42,596 bases of DNA from Nocardia brasiliensis NBRC 14402 (GTDB lineage: Bacteria > Actinomycetota > Actinomycetes > Mycobacteriales > Mycobacteriaceae): the NCBI RefSeq assembly GCF_000308475.2, contig NZ_BAFT02000052.1, forward strand, positions 1 to 42,596, given 5' to 3'. This document shows positions 7,860-14,868 of the stretch, piece after piece. The notes beneath the pieces were generated by a model, which saw nothing but the letters and a program-made list of their open reading frames with translations, did no database searches and was not told the DNA's origin. Numbering within the stretch: the first letter of the stretch is position 1; every line of letters begins with the position of its first letter. The translations under genes were made by a program, and so were the position numbers.

Positions 7860-9263
7860 ATGCGCTTGGTGGTGGTCAACCGGGGTGAAGTGGCGGTTCG
7901 GGTACTGCGGACGGCCCGGGAGCGTGGGTGGGGGACTGTTGCGGTGTGCACCGCTGAGGAGTCCGGGGCGATGCATGCTCGGCTCGCGGACGAAGTGGTG
8001 CAGCTGCCCGGCACCGGTGCGGGCGCGTACCTGGACGTGGCTGCCGTGGTGGCGGCGGCACGGCAGGGCGGGCCCGGGGCGCTGGTGCATCCGGGGTACG
8101 GATTCCTCAGTGAGAGTGCGGAACTCGCGGACGCCTGTGCGGCGGCCGAGCTGATCTTCGTGGGTCCGTCACCGCAAGTGCTGCGGATCTTCGGGGACAA
8201 GGTGGCGGCACGGGCCGCGGCGGAGCGGGCCGGCGTGCCGGTGCCTGCCGCCACCTCGGCCGGGTCCGACGTCGCGGCAATCGCCGAACTGCTCGCGGCG
8301 CACCCGGACGGAGTGATGGTGAAGGCCGTTGCCGGTGGGGGTGGACGGGGAATGCGCGAGGTGCGCGACCCGGCGTTGCTGGACGAGACGTACGAGCGGT
8401 GCCGCGCAGAAGCGTCGGCCGGTTTCGGCGATGACACGGTGTATGCCGAAGCGCTGATATCCGCGGCCCGGCATATCGAGGTGCAGGTGGTCGCGGACGG
8501 CGTGCACGCGGTCGCGCTCGGCGACCGTGATTGCAGTGTGCAGCGGCGGCACCAGAAACTGATCGAGATCGCACCAGCACCGAATCTCGATGCGGCGCTG
8601 CGGGAACGGCTGCATCGCGACGCCGTCCGGTTGGCCGAGTCGGTGGGCTGCCGCGGCGTGCTCACCGTCGAATTCCTGGTGCGCGATACGGAAGCGTGGT
8701 TCCTCGAGGTCAACCCGCGCCTGCAGGTCGAGCACACGGTGACCGAGGAGGTCACGGGCCTCGACCTGGTCGCACTCCAACTCGACCTGGCGCTGGGGGC
8801 GACGCTGGCCGACCTCGATCCGGCGGCGACCCCGAGTATCGCGCCTGTTGGCAGTGGGCCGTCGAGCGCCGATATCCATGCGGCGAACGCGGGGCAGGGT
8901 GAAGCGGGGCCGGGTGATGCGGGGTGTGGCGGAGCGGGGCCGGATGATGCGGGGGGTGGTGATGCGGGGCCGGGCGGAGCGGGGCCGGGCGATGTGGGGC
9001 CGGGTGATGCGGGGCCGGGTGATGTGGGGCCGGGTGATGCGGGGCCGGGTGATGCGGGGCAGGGCGGAGCGGGGCAAGGCGATGCGGGGCCGGGTGATGC
9101 GGGGCAGGGCGGAGCGGGGCAAGGCGATGCGGGGCGGGCGATGCGGGGCCGGGTGGAGCGGGGCCGGGTGATGCGGGGCAGGGTGCGCCGGACACGTTGC
9201 CGGGCAAGGGCTTCGCTGATCGAGCGAGCACGGCCCGCGGTTACGCGGTGCAGGCCAGGGTGA
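7860..9263 (+). CDS. Fused acyl-CoA carboxylase, N-terminal part (biotin carboxylase), frameshifted
   Basis: From ATG 7860 (GGGGAG upstream) the frame encodes a biotin carboxylase domain. It shows HPGYGFLSE (about 77-85), the glycine-rich ATP loop KAVAGGGGRGMR, EVQVVADG, DCSVQRRHQKLIEIAP and FLEVNPRLQVEHTVTEEVTG (about 281-300). From about residue 341 it enters a long Gly/Asp/Ala-Pro/Gln array. Near 9135 one base seems to be missing from a repeat unit. The frame then becomes Arg-rich nonsense and stops at 9263, while the expected continuation reads on in the frame of the next entry. Adding one base gives a single chain of 1191 residues from 7860 to 11434, the architecture of single-subunit actinobacterial acetyl/propionyl-CoA carboxylases. 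The domain transfers carboxylate from bicarbonate to biotin using ATP. Either the assembly has a one-base error in a hard GC repeat or the gene is broken. Confidence 0.8.
   Translation: MRLVVVNRGEVAVRVLRTARERGWGTVAVCTAEESGAMHARLADEVVQLPGTGAGAYLDVAAVVAAARQGGPGALVHPGYGFLSESAELADACAAAELIFVGPSPQVLRIFGDKVAARAAAERAGVPVPAATSAGSDVAAIAELLAAHPDGVMVKAVAGGGGRGMREVRDPALLDETYERCRAEASAGFGDDTVYAEALISAARHIEVQVVADGVHAVALGDRDCSVQRRHQKLIEIAPAPNLDAALRERLHRDAVRLAESVGCRGVLTVEFLVRDTEAWFLEVNPRLQVEHTVTEEVTGLDLVALQLDLALGATLADLDPAATPSIAPVGSGPSSADIHAANAGQGEAGPGDAGCGGAGPDDAGGGDAGPGGAGPGDVGPGDAGPGDVGPGDAGPGDAGQGGAGQGDAGPGDAGQGGAGQGDAGRAMRGRVERGRVMRGRVRRTRCRARASLIERARPAVTRCRPG
8885..9190 (+). repeat. 15-bp minisatellite inside the carboxylase gene
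   Basis: About twenty 15-bp units, each close to GGTGATGCGGGGCCG or GGCGGAGCGGGGCAG, encode the pentapeptides GDAGP, GDVGP, GGAGP and GGAGQ. A three-unit block recurs exactly 45 bp apart (from about 9047 and 9092), showing recent duplication. One unit near 9135 is 14 bp long, which shifts the reading frame. The array sits inside the biotin carboxylase domain, before the RGYAVQARVNAE motif. Confidence 0.92.
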
Positions 9264-11434
9264 ATGCGGAGCTGGTCACGGCGGGTGGGGACGTGCTGCC
9301 GAGTACCGGGACGGTGGTCGAATTCGCTGCCCCGACCGGTTCGGGTGTGCGCGTCGACACCGCCGCCCACACCGGGATGCGGCAAGGGGCGCAGTTCGAT
9401 TCGTTGGTCGCCAAGGTGATCGCGCGCGGCGCGTCGTATCCGGCTGCGCTGCGGCGGTGCTCGGACGCGCTGTCGGAAACCGTTGTGCGGGGTATCGATA
9501 CGAATCTCGCATTGCTGCGCGCCGTGCTCGACTCGCTCGCCGACGGTGCGCCGGTGTCCACCTCGTGGTTCGAGGAGAACCTGGCCGAGCTGGCAGGTCG
9601 CGCGAGTAGCTATGCATCCGTGCCGCATTCGGAGCCGAGTCCCGTGACGACCGTCGCGTCCGTCGAACTGGGCGACGACGAGTCCGTGTTGCGTTCGCCG
9701 ATGGGCGGCACCCTGGTCAGCTTGGTCGAACCGGGCACCGTTGTGGCGGCGGGCGCCGAGGTCGCGGTGCTGGAGGCGATGAAGATGCAGCATGTGCTGC
9801 GCGCCGACGAGGCGCTGCGGGTCCGGCGGCACCTGGTCGCGCCCGGCGCGACGGTGGATCCGCATGCGCCGCTGCTGATCTGGGCGCCCGCCGAGCACGA
9901 CGGACCCGCCGCCGACAAGGTGATCGACCTCGACGCCCTCCGGCCCGACCTCGCCGAGGTCTACGACCGGCACCGCGTCGGCCGGGACGAGGCCCGGCCC
10001 GAGGCCGTCGCCAAACGCCACCGGCTCGGCAGGCGCACCGCCCGCGAGAACATCGCCGATCTCGTCGACGACGACAGCTTCGTCGAATACGGCGCTCTCG
10101 CCGTCGCCGCGCAACGCCTGCGCCGCACCGCCGAGGATCTGATCGCGAACACCCCGGCGGACGGGCTGATCGGGGGAATGGCCACCGTCAACGCCGACCG
10201 GTTCGGCGCGGACCGCGCCCGGGTGGTCGTCATGTCCTACGACTACACGGTGCTGGCGGGCACGCAGGGGATGCGCAACCACGCCAAAACTGATCGACTG
10301 CTCGAACTCGCTCGTGCCCAAGGACTTCCGGTCGTGTTCTACACCGAGGGCGGTGGCGGCCGACCCGGCGATACGGACCACGGCGGCATCTCCGGCCTCG
10401 ACGTCACCACGTTCCGCGCCATGGGCGCGTTGTCGGGCCGGGTGCCATTGCTGGGCCTCGTCTCCGGTCGCTGCTTCGCCGGCAATGCCGCGCTGCTCGG
10501 CATGTGTGACGTCGTCATCGCCACCCCCGACGCCAATATCGGGATGGGTGGTCCCGCGATGATCGAGGGCGGCGGCCTGGGCGTCTACGCGCCGGAGGAC
10601 ATCGGCCCGATCGAGGTGCAGCGGCGCAACGGGGTCGTGCACATCGTCGCCGCCGACGAAGCCGAGGCTGCCCGGCTCGCACAACGCTACCTCGCCTATT
10701 TTCAAGGGCCGGTGGATGATTGGGCCGCGCCCGATCCGCGGCTGTCCCGGCACGTGGTGCCGGAGAACCGCCTGCACGCCTTCGATATCCGGGCCGCCAT
10801 CGCGGCGGTCGCCGACGTGGGCTCCGTGCTCGAGCTGCGCGCCGAATGGGCCGTCGGTATCGTCACCGCGTTGATCCGCGTCGAAGGGCAACCCTACGGG
10901 CTGATCGCGAACAACTGCCATCATCTCGGCGGCGCCATCGACGCGCCCGCCGCCGACAAGCTCAGCGCCTTCCTCCGGTTGTGCGAATCGCACCGATTGC
11001 CAATTGTATCCCTCTGTGACACACCAGGTTTCATGGTCGGCCCGGACGCCGAGAAGGAAGCCACCGTCACCAAATTCAGCCGTCTGTTCATCGACGCGGC
11101 GGGCCTGTCGGTGCCGTGGGGCACGATCATCCTCCGCAAGGGGTACGGCCTGGGCGCACAAGCCATGGCGGCGGGCTCTTTCCGCGCGCCGCGTTTCGTC
11201 ATCGCCTGGCCCACCGGCGAAATCGGCGGCATGGGCTTGGAAGGTGCCGTCCGCCTGGGGTTCGCGAAAGAACTGGCCGCGATCGAGGACCCGACAGCAC
11301 GACAACAGGCCTTCGACAACCTCGTCTCGCTCGCCTACGCCAGCGGTCGCGCCCTCGCCGCCGCCACCGCCCTGGAACTGGACGACGTCATCGACCCCGC
11401 CGACACCCGCCGCTGGATCCGCACCCTGGGTTGA
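9197..11434 (+). CDS. Fused acyl-CoA carboxylase, C-terminal part (BC C-terminus, BCCP, carboxyltransferase)
   Basis: This frame continues the carboxylase after the apparent frameshift. First comes the end of biotin carboxylase (RGYAVQARVNAE, then GMRQGAQFDSLVAKVI). Next is a biotin carrier domain with the biotinylation motif EAMKM (Lys codon 9782-9784). Last is a carboxyltransferase of the crotonase-like two-lobe type, with DYTVLAGTQGMRNHAKTDRLL, GGGGRPGD, SGRCFAGNAALLGMCD, NCHHLGGAID, CDTPGFMVG and GQAM-type GLGAQAMAAGSF. Carboxyltransferase moves CO2 from biotin to an acyl-CoA, giving malonyl- or methylmalonyl-type products. The apparent TTG start at 9197 is probably not a real initiation site; the segment makes sense as part of the 7860-11434 chain. 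If the shift is real, this half could only be made by independent initiation. The acyl-CoA preference cannot be told. Confidence 0.85.
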   Translation: MPGKGFADRASTARGYAVQARVNAELVTAGGDVLPSTGTVVEFAAPTGSGVRVDTAAHTGMRQGAQFDSLVAKVIARGASYPAALRRCSDALSETVVRGIDTNLALLRAVLDSLADGAPVSTSWFEENLAELAGRASSYASVPHSEPSPVTTVASVELGDDESVLRSPMGGTLVSLVEPGTVVAAGAEVAVLEAMKMQHVLRADEALRVRRHLVAPGATVDPHAPLLIWAPAEHDGPAADKVIDLDALRPDLAEVYDRHRVGRDEARPEAVAKRHRLGRRTARENIADLVDDDSFVEYGALAVAAQRLRRTAEDLIANTPADGLIGGMATVNADRFGADRARVVVMSYDYTVLAGTQGMRNHAKTDRLLELARAQGLPVVFYTEGGGGRPGDTDHGGISGLDVTTFRAMGALSGRVPLLGLVSGRCFAGNAALLGMCDVVIATPDANIGMGGPAMIEGGGLGVYAPEDIGPIEVQRRNGVVHIVAADEAEAARLAQRYLAYFQGPVDDWAAPDPRLSRHVVPENRLHAFDIRAAIAAVADVGSVLELRAEWAVGIVTALIRVEGQPYGLIANNCHHLGGAIDAPAADKLSAFLRLCESHRLPIVSLCDTPGFMVGPDAEKEATVTKFSRLFIDAAGLSVPWGTIILRKGYGLGAQAMAAGSFRAPRFVIAWPTGEIGGMGLEGAVRLGFAKELAAIEDPTARQQAFDNLVSLAYASGRALAAATALELDDVIDPADTRRWIRTLG

Positions 11435-11493
11435 CCACCCTTTTCGCGCACCCTGTGCACCTACCGGAAGCGGCCGATCCTGGGCAGGATTGC

Positions 11494-11768
11494 GCGCGTC
11501 AGCGGTCCGGGCCCCGTACCGTTGTTCGCCTGCTGGGTGCGGTCGCTTTTGGGCGGGGTGGCGCGCGTCAGCGGTCCGGGCCTCGGTATCGCTGTTCGCC
11601 TGCTGGGTGTGGTCGTTCTTGGGCGGGGGTTGCGTGTCAGTGGTCGAGGCCTTCGTGTCGTTGTTCGCCTGCTGGGAGCGGTCGCTCTTGGGAGGGGTTG
11701 CGTGTCAGCGGTCCGGGCCTTCGTGTCGTTGTTCGCCCGCTGGGAGTGGTCGCTCTTGGAACGCTGGG
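11494..11768. repeat. About 69-bp tandem repeat, four copies, intergenic
   Basis: Four imperfect head-to-tail units begin at 11494, 11563, 11632 and 11700 (spacings 69, 69 and 68). Each contains a version of GTCAGCGGTCCGGGCC, then GTTGTTCGCCTGCTGGG, then GGTCGCTCTTGGG. All six frames give only Arg/Ser/Thr/Pro-rich shadows, so this is taken as non-coding. Confidence 0.85.
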
Positions 11769-12430
11769 AACAAATCCTTTGTGCGCGAATAGGGTTACGG
11801 ACGCCGAACCGAGCCTTACTCATCGGCGCGTCCATTGACCCCGTCGCCGGCGAATCCTTTGTGCGTGACCGGATTGCGCGGCGTCGGTGTCGGGCACTGC
11901 GCGCGTCTGTTCGCCCACTCGAGGCGGTGCGCCACCGGGCCGAATCCTTGTGCGCGTGCAGGATGGCGCGGGACCAGATCCGGCTCTCTGTGCACCTGTT
12001 CGCCCACCGGGAGCCGCTGATTCTGGGCTGGCTCTTATATGCCTGCAGGATGGCGAGGGAGCGATGTGCACGGCGCCGGTTGGGGGCGGGCGGACGCGAA
12101 GCCGTTCGGAGGACGACGCACCCTTTCTGCGGCTTCGCACCCGCTGCGGCGTGCCAGAGGGGGTGCGGCAAGGCAGAAGGGGTGCGTCTGCCGGGCAGAA
12201 CACCGCTGCCGCGCGCCGGTTGCGACTCCGCGTGCGCTTGGTCGCGCACCGGGGAGCGGTTGCCCCCGCGCCGCGGGGGAATCCTTTGTGCGCGAACGGG
12301 TTTGCGACCGCCGGGTCGGTTCTTGCCCATCGGGGCGTCCGTTGCCCTTGTCTTCGGCGAATCCGCCTGTGGCGCACCGAAGCCGACGGCGTTCCCGGCC
12401 CGTTTCCTAGTCGCAGTCTCGGGCGGAGGC
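11769..12430. other. Non-coding gap with diverged repeat copies
   Basis: No credible gene is seen between the carboxylase stop and the esterase stop. Two 85-bp imperfect direct copies, at 11773-11857 and 12280-12364, begin with the same word AATCCTTTGTGCGCGAA and end with CGGCGAATCC. The word AATCCTTTGTGCG also starts at 11853, and a shortened form occurs near 11951. Fragments resembling the 69-bp unit (GTTCGCCCACCGGGAGC) continue near 12000. Long open frames on both strands here are compositional. Confidence 0.6.
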
Positions 12431-13597
12431 TCAGTTCAGCGTGGTTTCCAGCGCATCCACCAAATTGCGGGCGCGCAGGTCTATGGCCTGTTCGATGATG
12501 TAGTTCGGGGTGTAGGCGAAGGCGATGCTGCGGGCGGGGTCGGCGTAGGCGAGGGAGCCGCCGCGGCCGGGGTGGCCGAAGGATCCCGGTCCGCCGAGGG
12601 GGATTTCGTCGAGCGGCAGCATGTATCCGGTGGCGTAGCGGTTCGGCAGCATGATGACCGCGTCTGTGCCGCTTACTTGTTCACGAACGGCGGCGGCGAG
12701 GGTGTCCGCGCGCAGCAGGCGCCGGCCGTCCACCTCGCCGACGAGCGAGGCGTAGAGCCGGGCCAGCCCGCGGGCGGTGCCGATACCGTTGCTCGCGGGC
12801 AGCTCCGCGGCGTGCACAGCGGCCGAGTTGAAGTCGATCTCGCCCGGGTCGGTGACCTGAAAGGCGCGGTTGCTCAACGACTCCGGGTCACGCAACGCCG
12901 CGACCATCGCGCGCAGCGGCTCCGGGATCAGTTCATCGGGCACCGCGGCGAGGTCTGGTTTCGGCGCGAAGACCAACCGGCTCACCCGATGCTGTGCGGC
13001 GGGCGGCAGGCCGATGAAGAACTCGACGCCGAACGGTCCGGCGATCTCGTCGGCGAGGAACTGTCCGACGCTGCGTCCGGTGACCCGGCGGATGACCTCG
13101 CCGACCAACCAGCCGAACGTGCGCCCGTGATACCCGTGCGCGGTCCCCGGCGGCCAGTTCGGTGCCTGCGCCGCCAGCGCCTCGACCATCGGCGTCCATG
13201 CCAGTGCATCGGCGAGCGGGACCGGCTTGTCGAGCGCGGCCAGGCCGGCCTGGTGGGTCAGCAGCCAGCGCACCGGGATCTCGGCCTTGCCCGCCGCCGC
13301 GAACTCCGGCCAGTACCGCGCGACGGGCGCGTCGAGGTCGAGCAGGCCGCGCTCGACGAGCAGATGCGCGAGTGTCGTCGTCACACCTTTGGTCGCCGAA
13401 TAGACCAACTGCAACGTGTCACGTTGCCACGGCCTGCCCGTATCGGGATCAGCGATGCCGCCCCACAGATCCACCACGGGTTCGCCGTCCCGGTACACGC
13501 ACACCGCAGCACCGACCTCGCCCTGTTCGGCGAAGTTCGCCGCGAACGCGTCCCGCACCGCCTCGTACCCCGGTACCACCATGCCGTCGACAGTCAT
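12431..13597 (-). CDS. Serine hydrolase of the beta-lactamase/family VIII esterase fold
   Basis: The 388-residue protein has the class C beta-lactamase/family VIII esterase signature: SATK at 67-70 supplies the nucleophilic Ser67 and Lys70, a GYHG motif near residue 155 supplies the catalytic Tyr, and HPGRGG near 342 replaces the KTG triad. It has no clear signal peptide, so it is probably cytoplasmic. Mycobacterial lipases such as LipP and LipL are of this type, and such enzymes usually hydrolyse short-chain esters rather than beta-lactams. The ATG at 13597 is chosen; Met6 at 13582 is an alternative. It is a single gene flanked by repeat-rich non-coding DNA on both sides. Confidence 0.85.
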   Translation of the reverse strand: MTVDGMVVPGYEAVRDAFAANFAEQGEVGAAVCVYRDGEPVVDLWGGIADPDTGRPWQRDTLQLVYSATKGVTTTLAHLLVERGLLDLDAPVARYWPEFAAAGKAEIPVRWLLTHQAGLAALDKPVPLADALAWTPMVEALAAQAPNWPPGTAHGYHGRTFGWLVGEVIRRVTGRSVGQFLADEIAGPFGVEFFIGLPPAAQHRVSRLVFAPKPDLAAVPDELIPEPLRAMVAALRDPESLSNRAFQVTDPGEIDFNSAAVHAAELPASNGIGTARGLARLYASLVGEVDGRRLLRADTLAAAVREQVSGTDAVIMLPNRYATGYMLPLDEIPLGGPGSFGHPGRGGSLAYADPARSIAFAYTPNYIIEQAIDLRARNLVDALETTLN

Positions 13598-13611
13598 ACC
13601 CCCAGCATGTC

Positions 13612-13745
13612 ATCACGCTCGCGGGCAACGTATCCGCCGAGCACGAGGGCGCGCATGCCCCCGCGCTCCGAAACGCTCGCAGCACACGCATCCGCCGAGC
13701 ACGACCGCGCGCAGCCCCGCGCTCCGAAACGCTCGCAGCACACGG
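13612..13745. repeat. About 57-bp tandem repeat, a little over two copies
   Basis: ATCCGCCGAGCACGA begins units at 13632 and 13690, each ending with CGCTCCGAAACGCTCGCAGC. A partial copy precedes them from 13612 (CACGCTCGCGGGCAACG). The array lies directly upstream of the esterase start and would fall in its leader or promoter. Confidence 0.75.
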
Positions 13746-13826
13746 TGCAGGTGCGGATGGCGTGGGTCGACGCCGCCGATACCGTGAAATCCGGTACGGC
13801 CGAGGTGGTCAGTACAGCTAGCGCAG

Positions 13827-13907
13827 CTGGTCGGTTGATCAGGAGGTAATGGTGGCGGTGGTCTCTCGGCCGATGCCGCCACCATTACCTCCTGATCAGT
13901 CGACCAG
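13827..13907. repeat. Long inverted repeat (32-bp arms, 17-base loop)
   Basis: Arms 13827-13858 and 13876-13907 match at 30 of 32 positions, including 23 consecutive bases around TGATCAGGAGGTAATGGTGG. The left arm contains AGGAGGTAATG, a strong ribosome-binding sequence fused to a start codon. The start would open a frame of about 40 residues with no recognisable content. It lies between the divergent esterase and pentapeptide genes. It could be a terminator, a protein-binding cruciform or the remnant of a small mobile element. Confidence 0.85.
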
Positions 13908-14137
13908 GATGCGACGCGGCGTGTCGGGCAGGACCCGACGTGGTGTGGTGGCCGAAATCCGGCGTCGCTGAAGAGGTATCCGGATTCGCCTGCACTGCCG
14001 AACACGCTGCTGTCGCCCTCGGCGCTGCTCGTACCTACGCTCATTTCGACAGTGCCGAGGAGAAGCCCGCGTCGCTCCGCTTGTCGGTACGGCAGGGAAT
14101 ACTCGTTTGCCGACCCACGAAGATCGGGAGGAAGTGC

Positions 14138-14785
14138 ATGGCTCGGGAGCTCGAGGACCTGTCGTACGCGCGGTACCTGACGGCGCAGGCGGGAGCGCTC
14201 GAATCGGAGGGAGATTACGACTGCGTGCATGTCGACGCCCTCGACCTCGACGAGGCCGACGTGCAGAACGCGCGGTTCGGGGAGTCGGCGTTCACCTCGG
14301 TGGCGTGGCATCGGGGCAGCCTGCGCCACACCAGGTTCGCCGACGTGTGGATGCGGAACGTGCGCTGGGTGGGCACCGAACTGGCCGACACCAACTGGCT
14401 GGACGGCGAAGTCGTCGCGGGCGCGCTGTCGGGTGTCGATTTCGCGGGCGCGCGCCTGCGCCGGGTCCGGTTCGAGGGCTGCAAGTTCGACTCGGTCAAC
14501 TTCCGCACCGCTCAGCTGCGTGACGTGTCGTTCGTCGAATGTGTATTGCGGGACTGTGATTTCGGCGACGCCACGCTGCACACTGTGACCTTCCCCGGCT
14601 CGACTCTGGAAAGCTTGGTCCTGCACCGGGCCACCTTGACCGAGGTCGACCTGCGCGGGGCTCGTTCGCTCGATATCACCGAGGGCCTCGACGCACTGCG
14701 CGGCGCGACCATCGACAACGGCCAGCTGATGGAGCTGGCCCCCGCGTTCGCCCGGCACCTGGGCGTCGTCGTCCGCGATTCCTGA
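14138..14785 (+). CDS. Pentapeptide-repeat protein
   Basis: From ATG 14138 (GGGAGGAAG seven bases upstream) the product is 215 residues. Nearly the whole chain follows the A(D/N)LxX pattern with five-residue spacing: NARFGESAFTSVAW, NTNWLDGEVVAGALSGVDFAGARLRRVRFEGCKF-like steps, RDVSFVECVLRDCDFGDATLHTV and EVDLRGARSLDI. Such repeats form a right-handed quadrilateral beta helix. Relatives include MfpA/Qnr DNA-gyrase protectors, but this protein is more irregular than MfpA and no gyrase role can be claimed. An open frame extends upstream to 13940 through the non-coding gap and is rejected because the ribosome site fits 14138. Confidence 0.8.
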   Translation: MARELEDLSYARYLTAQAGALESEGDYDCVHVDALDLDEADVQNARFGESAFTSVAWHRGSLRHTRFADVWMRNVRWVGTELADTNWLDGEVVAGALSGVDFAGARLRRVRFEGCKFDSVNFRTAQLRDVSFVECVLRDCDFGDATLHTVTFPGSTLESLVLHRATLTEVDLRGARSLDITEGLDALRGATIDNGQLMELAPAFARHLGVVVRDS

Positions 14786-14868
14786 TCCGCGATATCGCAG
14801 GTTCGGTTTGCTAGCGTGTCGCCAGCGGATGTTCGATCTTGTAGCCACCAGTAGCTGGGAGACGATCC

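Noticed and set aside
7826..11305. 1159-residue open frame on the minus strand over the carboxylase
   Set aside because: The plus strand encodes unmistakable biotin carboxylase, BCCP and carboxyltransferase motifs; the minus frame is His/Arg/Asp-rich and includes repeated PSPGPAS from the minisatellite.
11522..13849. 775-residue plus-strand frame across the repeats and the esterase
   Set aside because: Its C-terminal half is the mirror of the minus-strand esterase with SxxK and HxG motifs, and the N-terminal half is tandem repeat translated in one of several open frames.
13940..14137. Upstream extension of the pentapeptide protein
   Set aside because: The extra 66 residues have no pentapeptide pattern, while ATG 14138 has a strong ribosome site.
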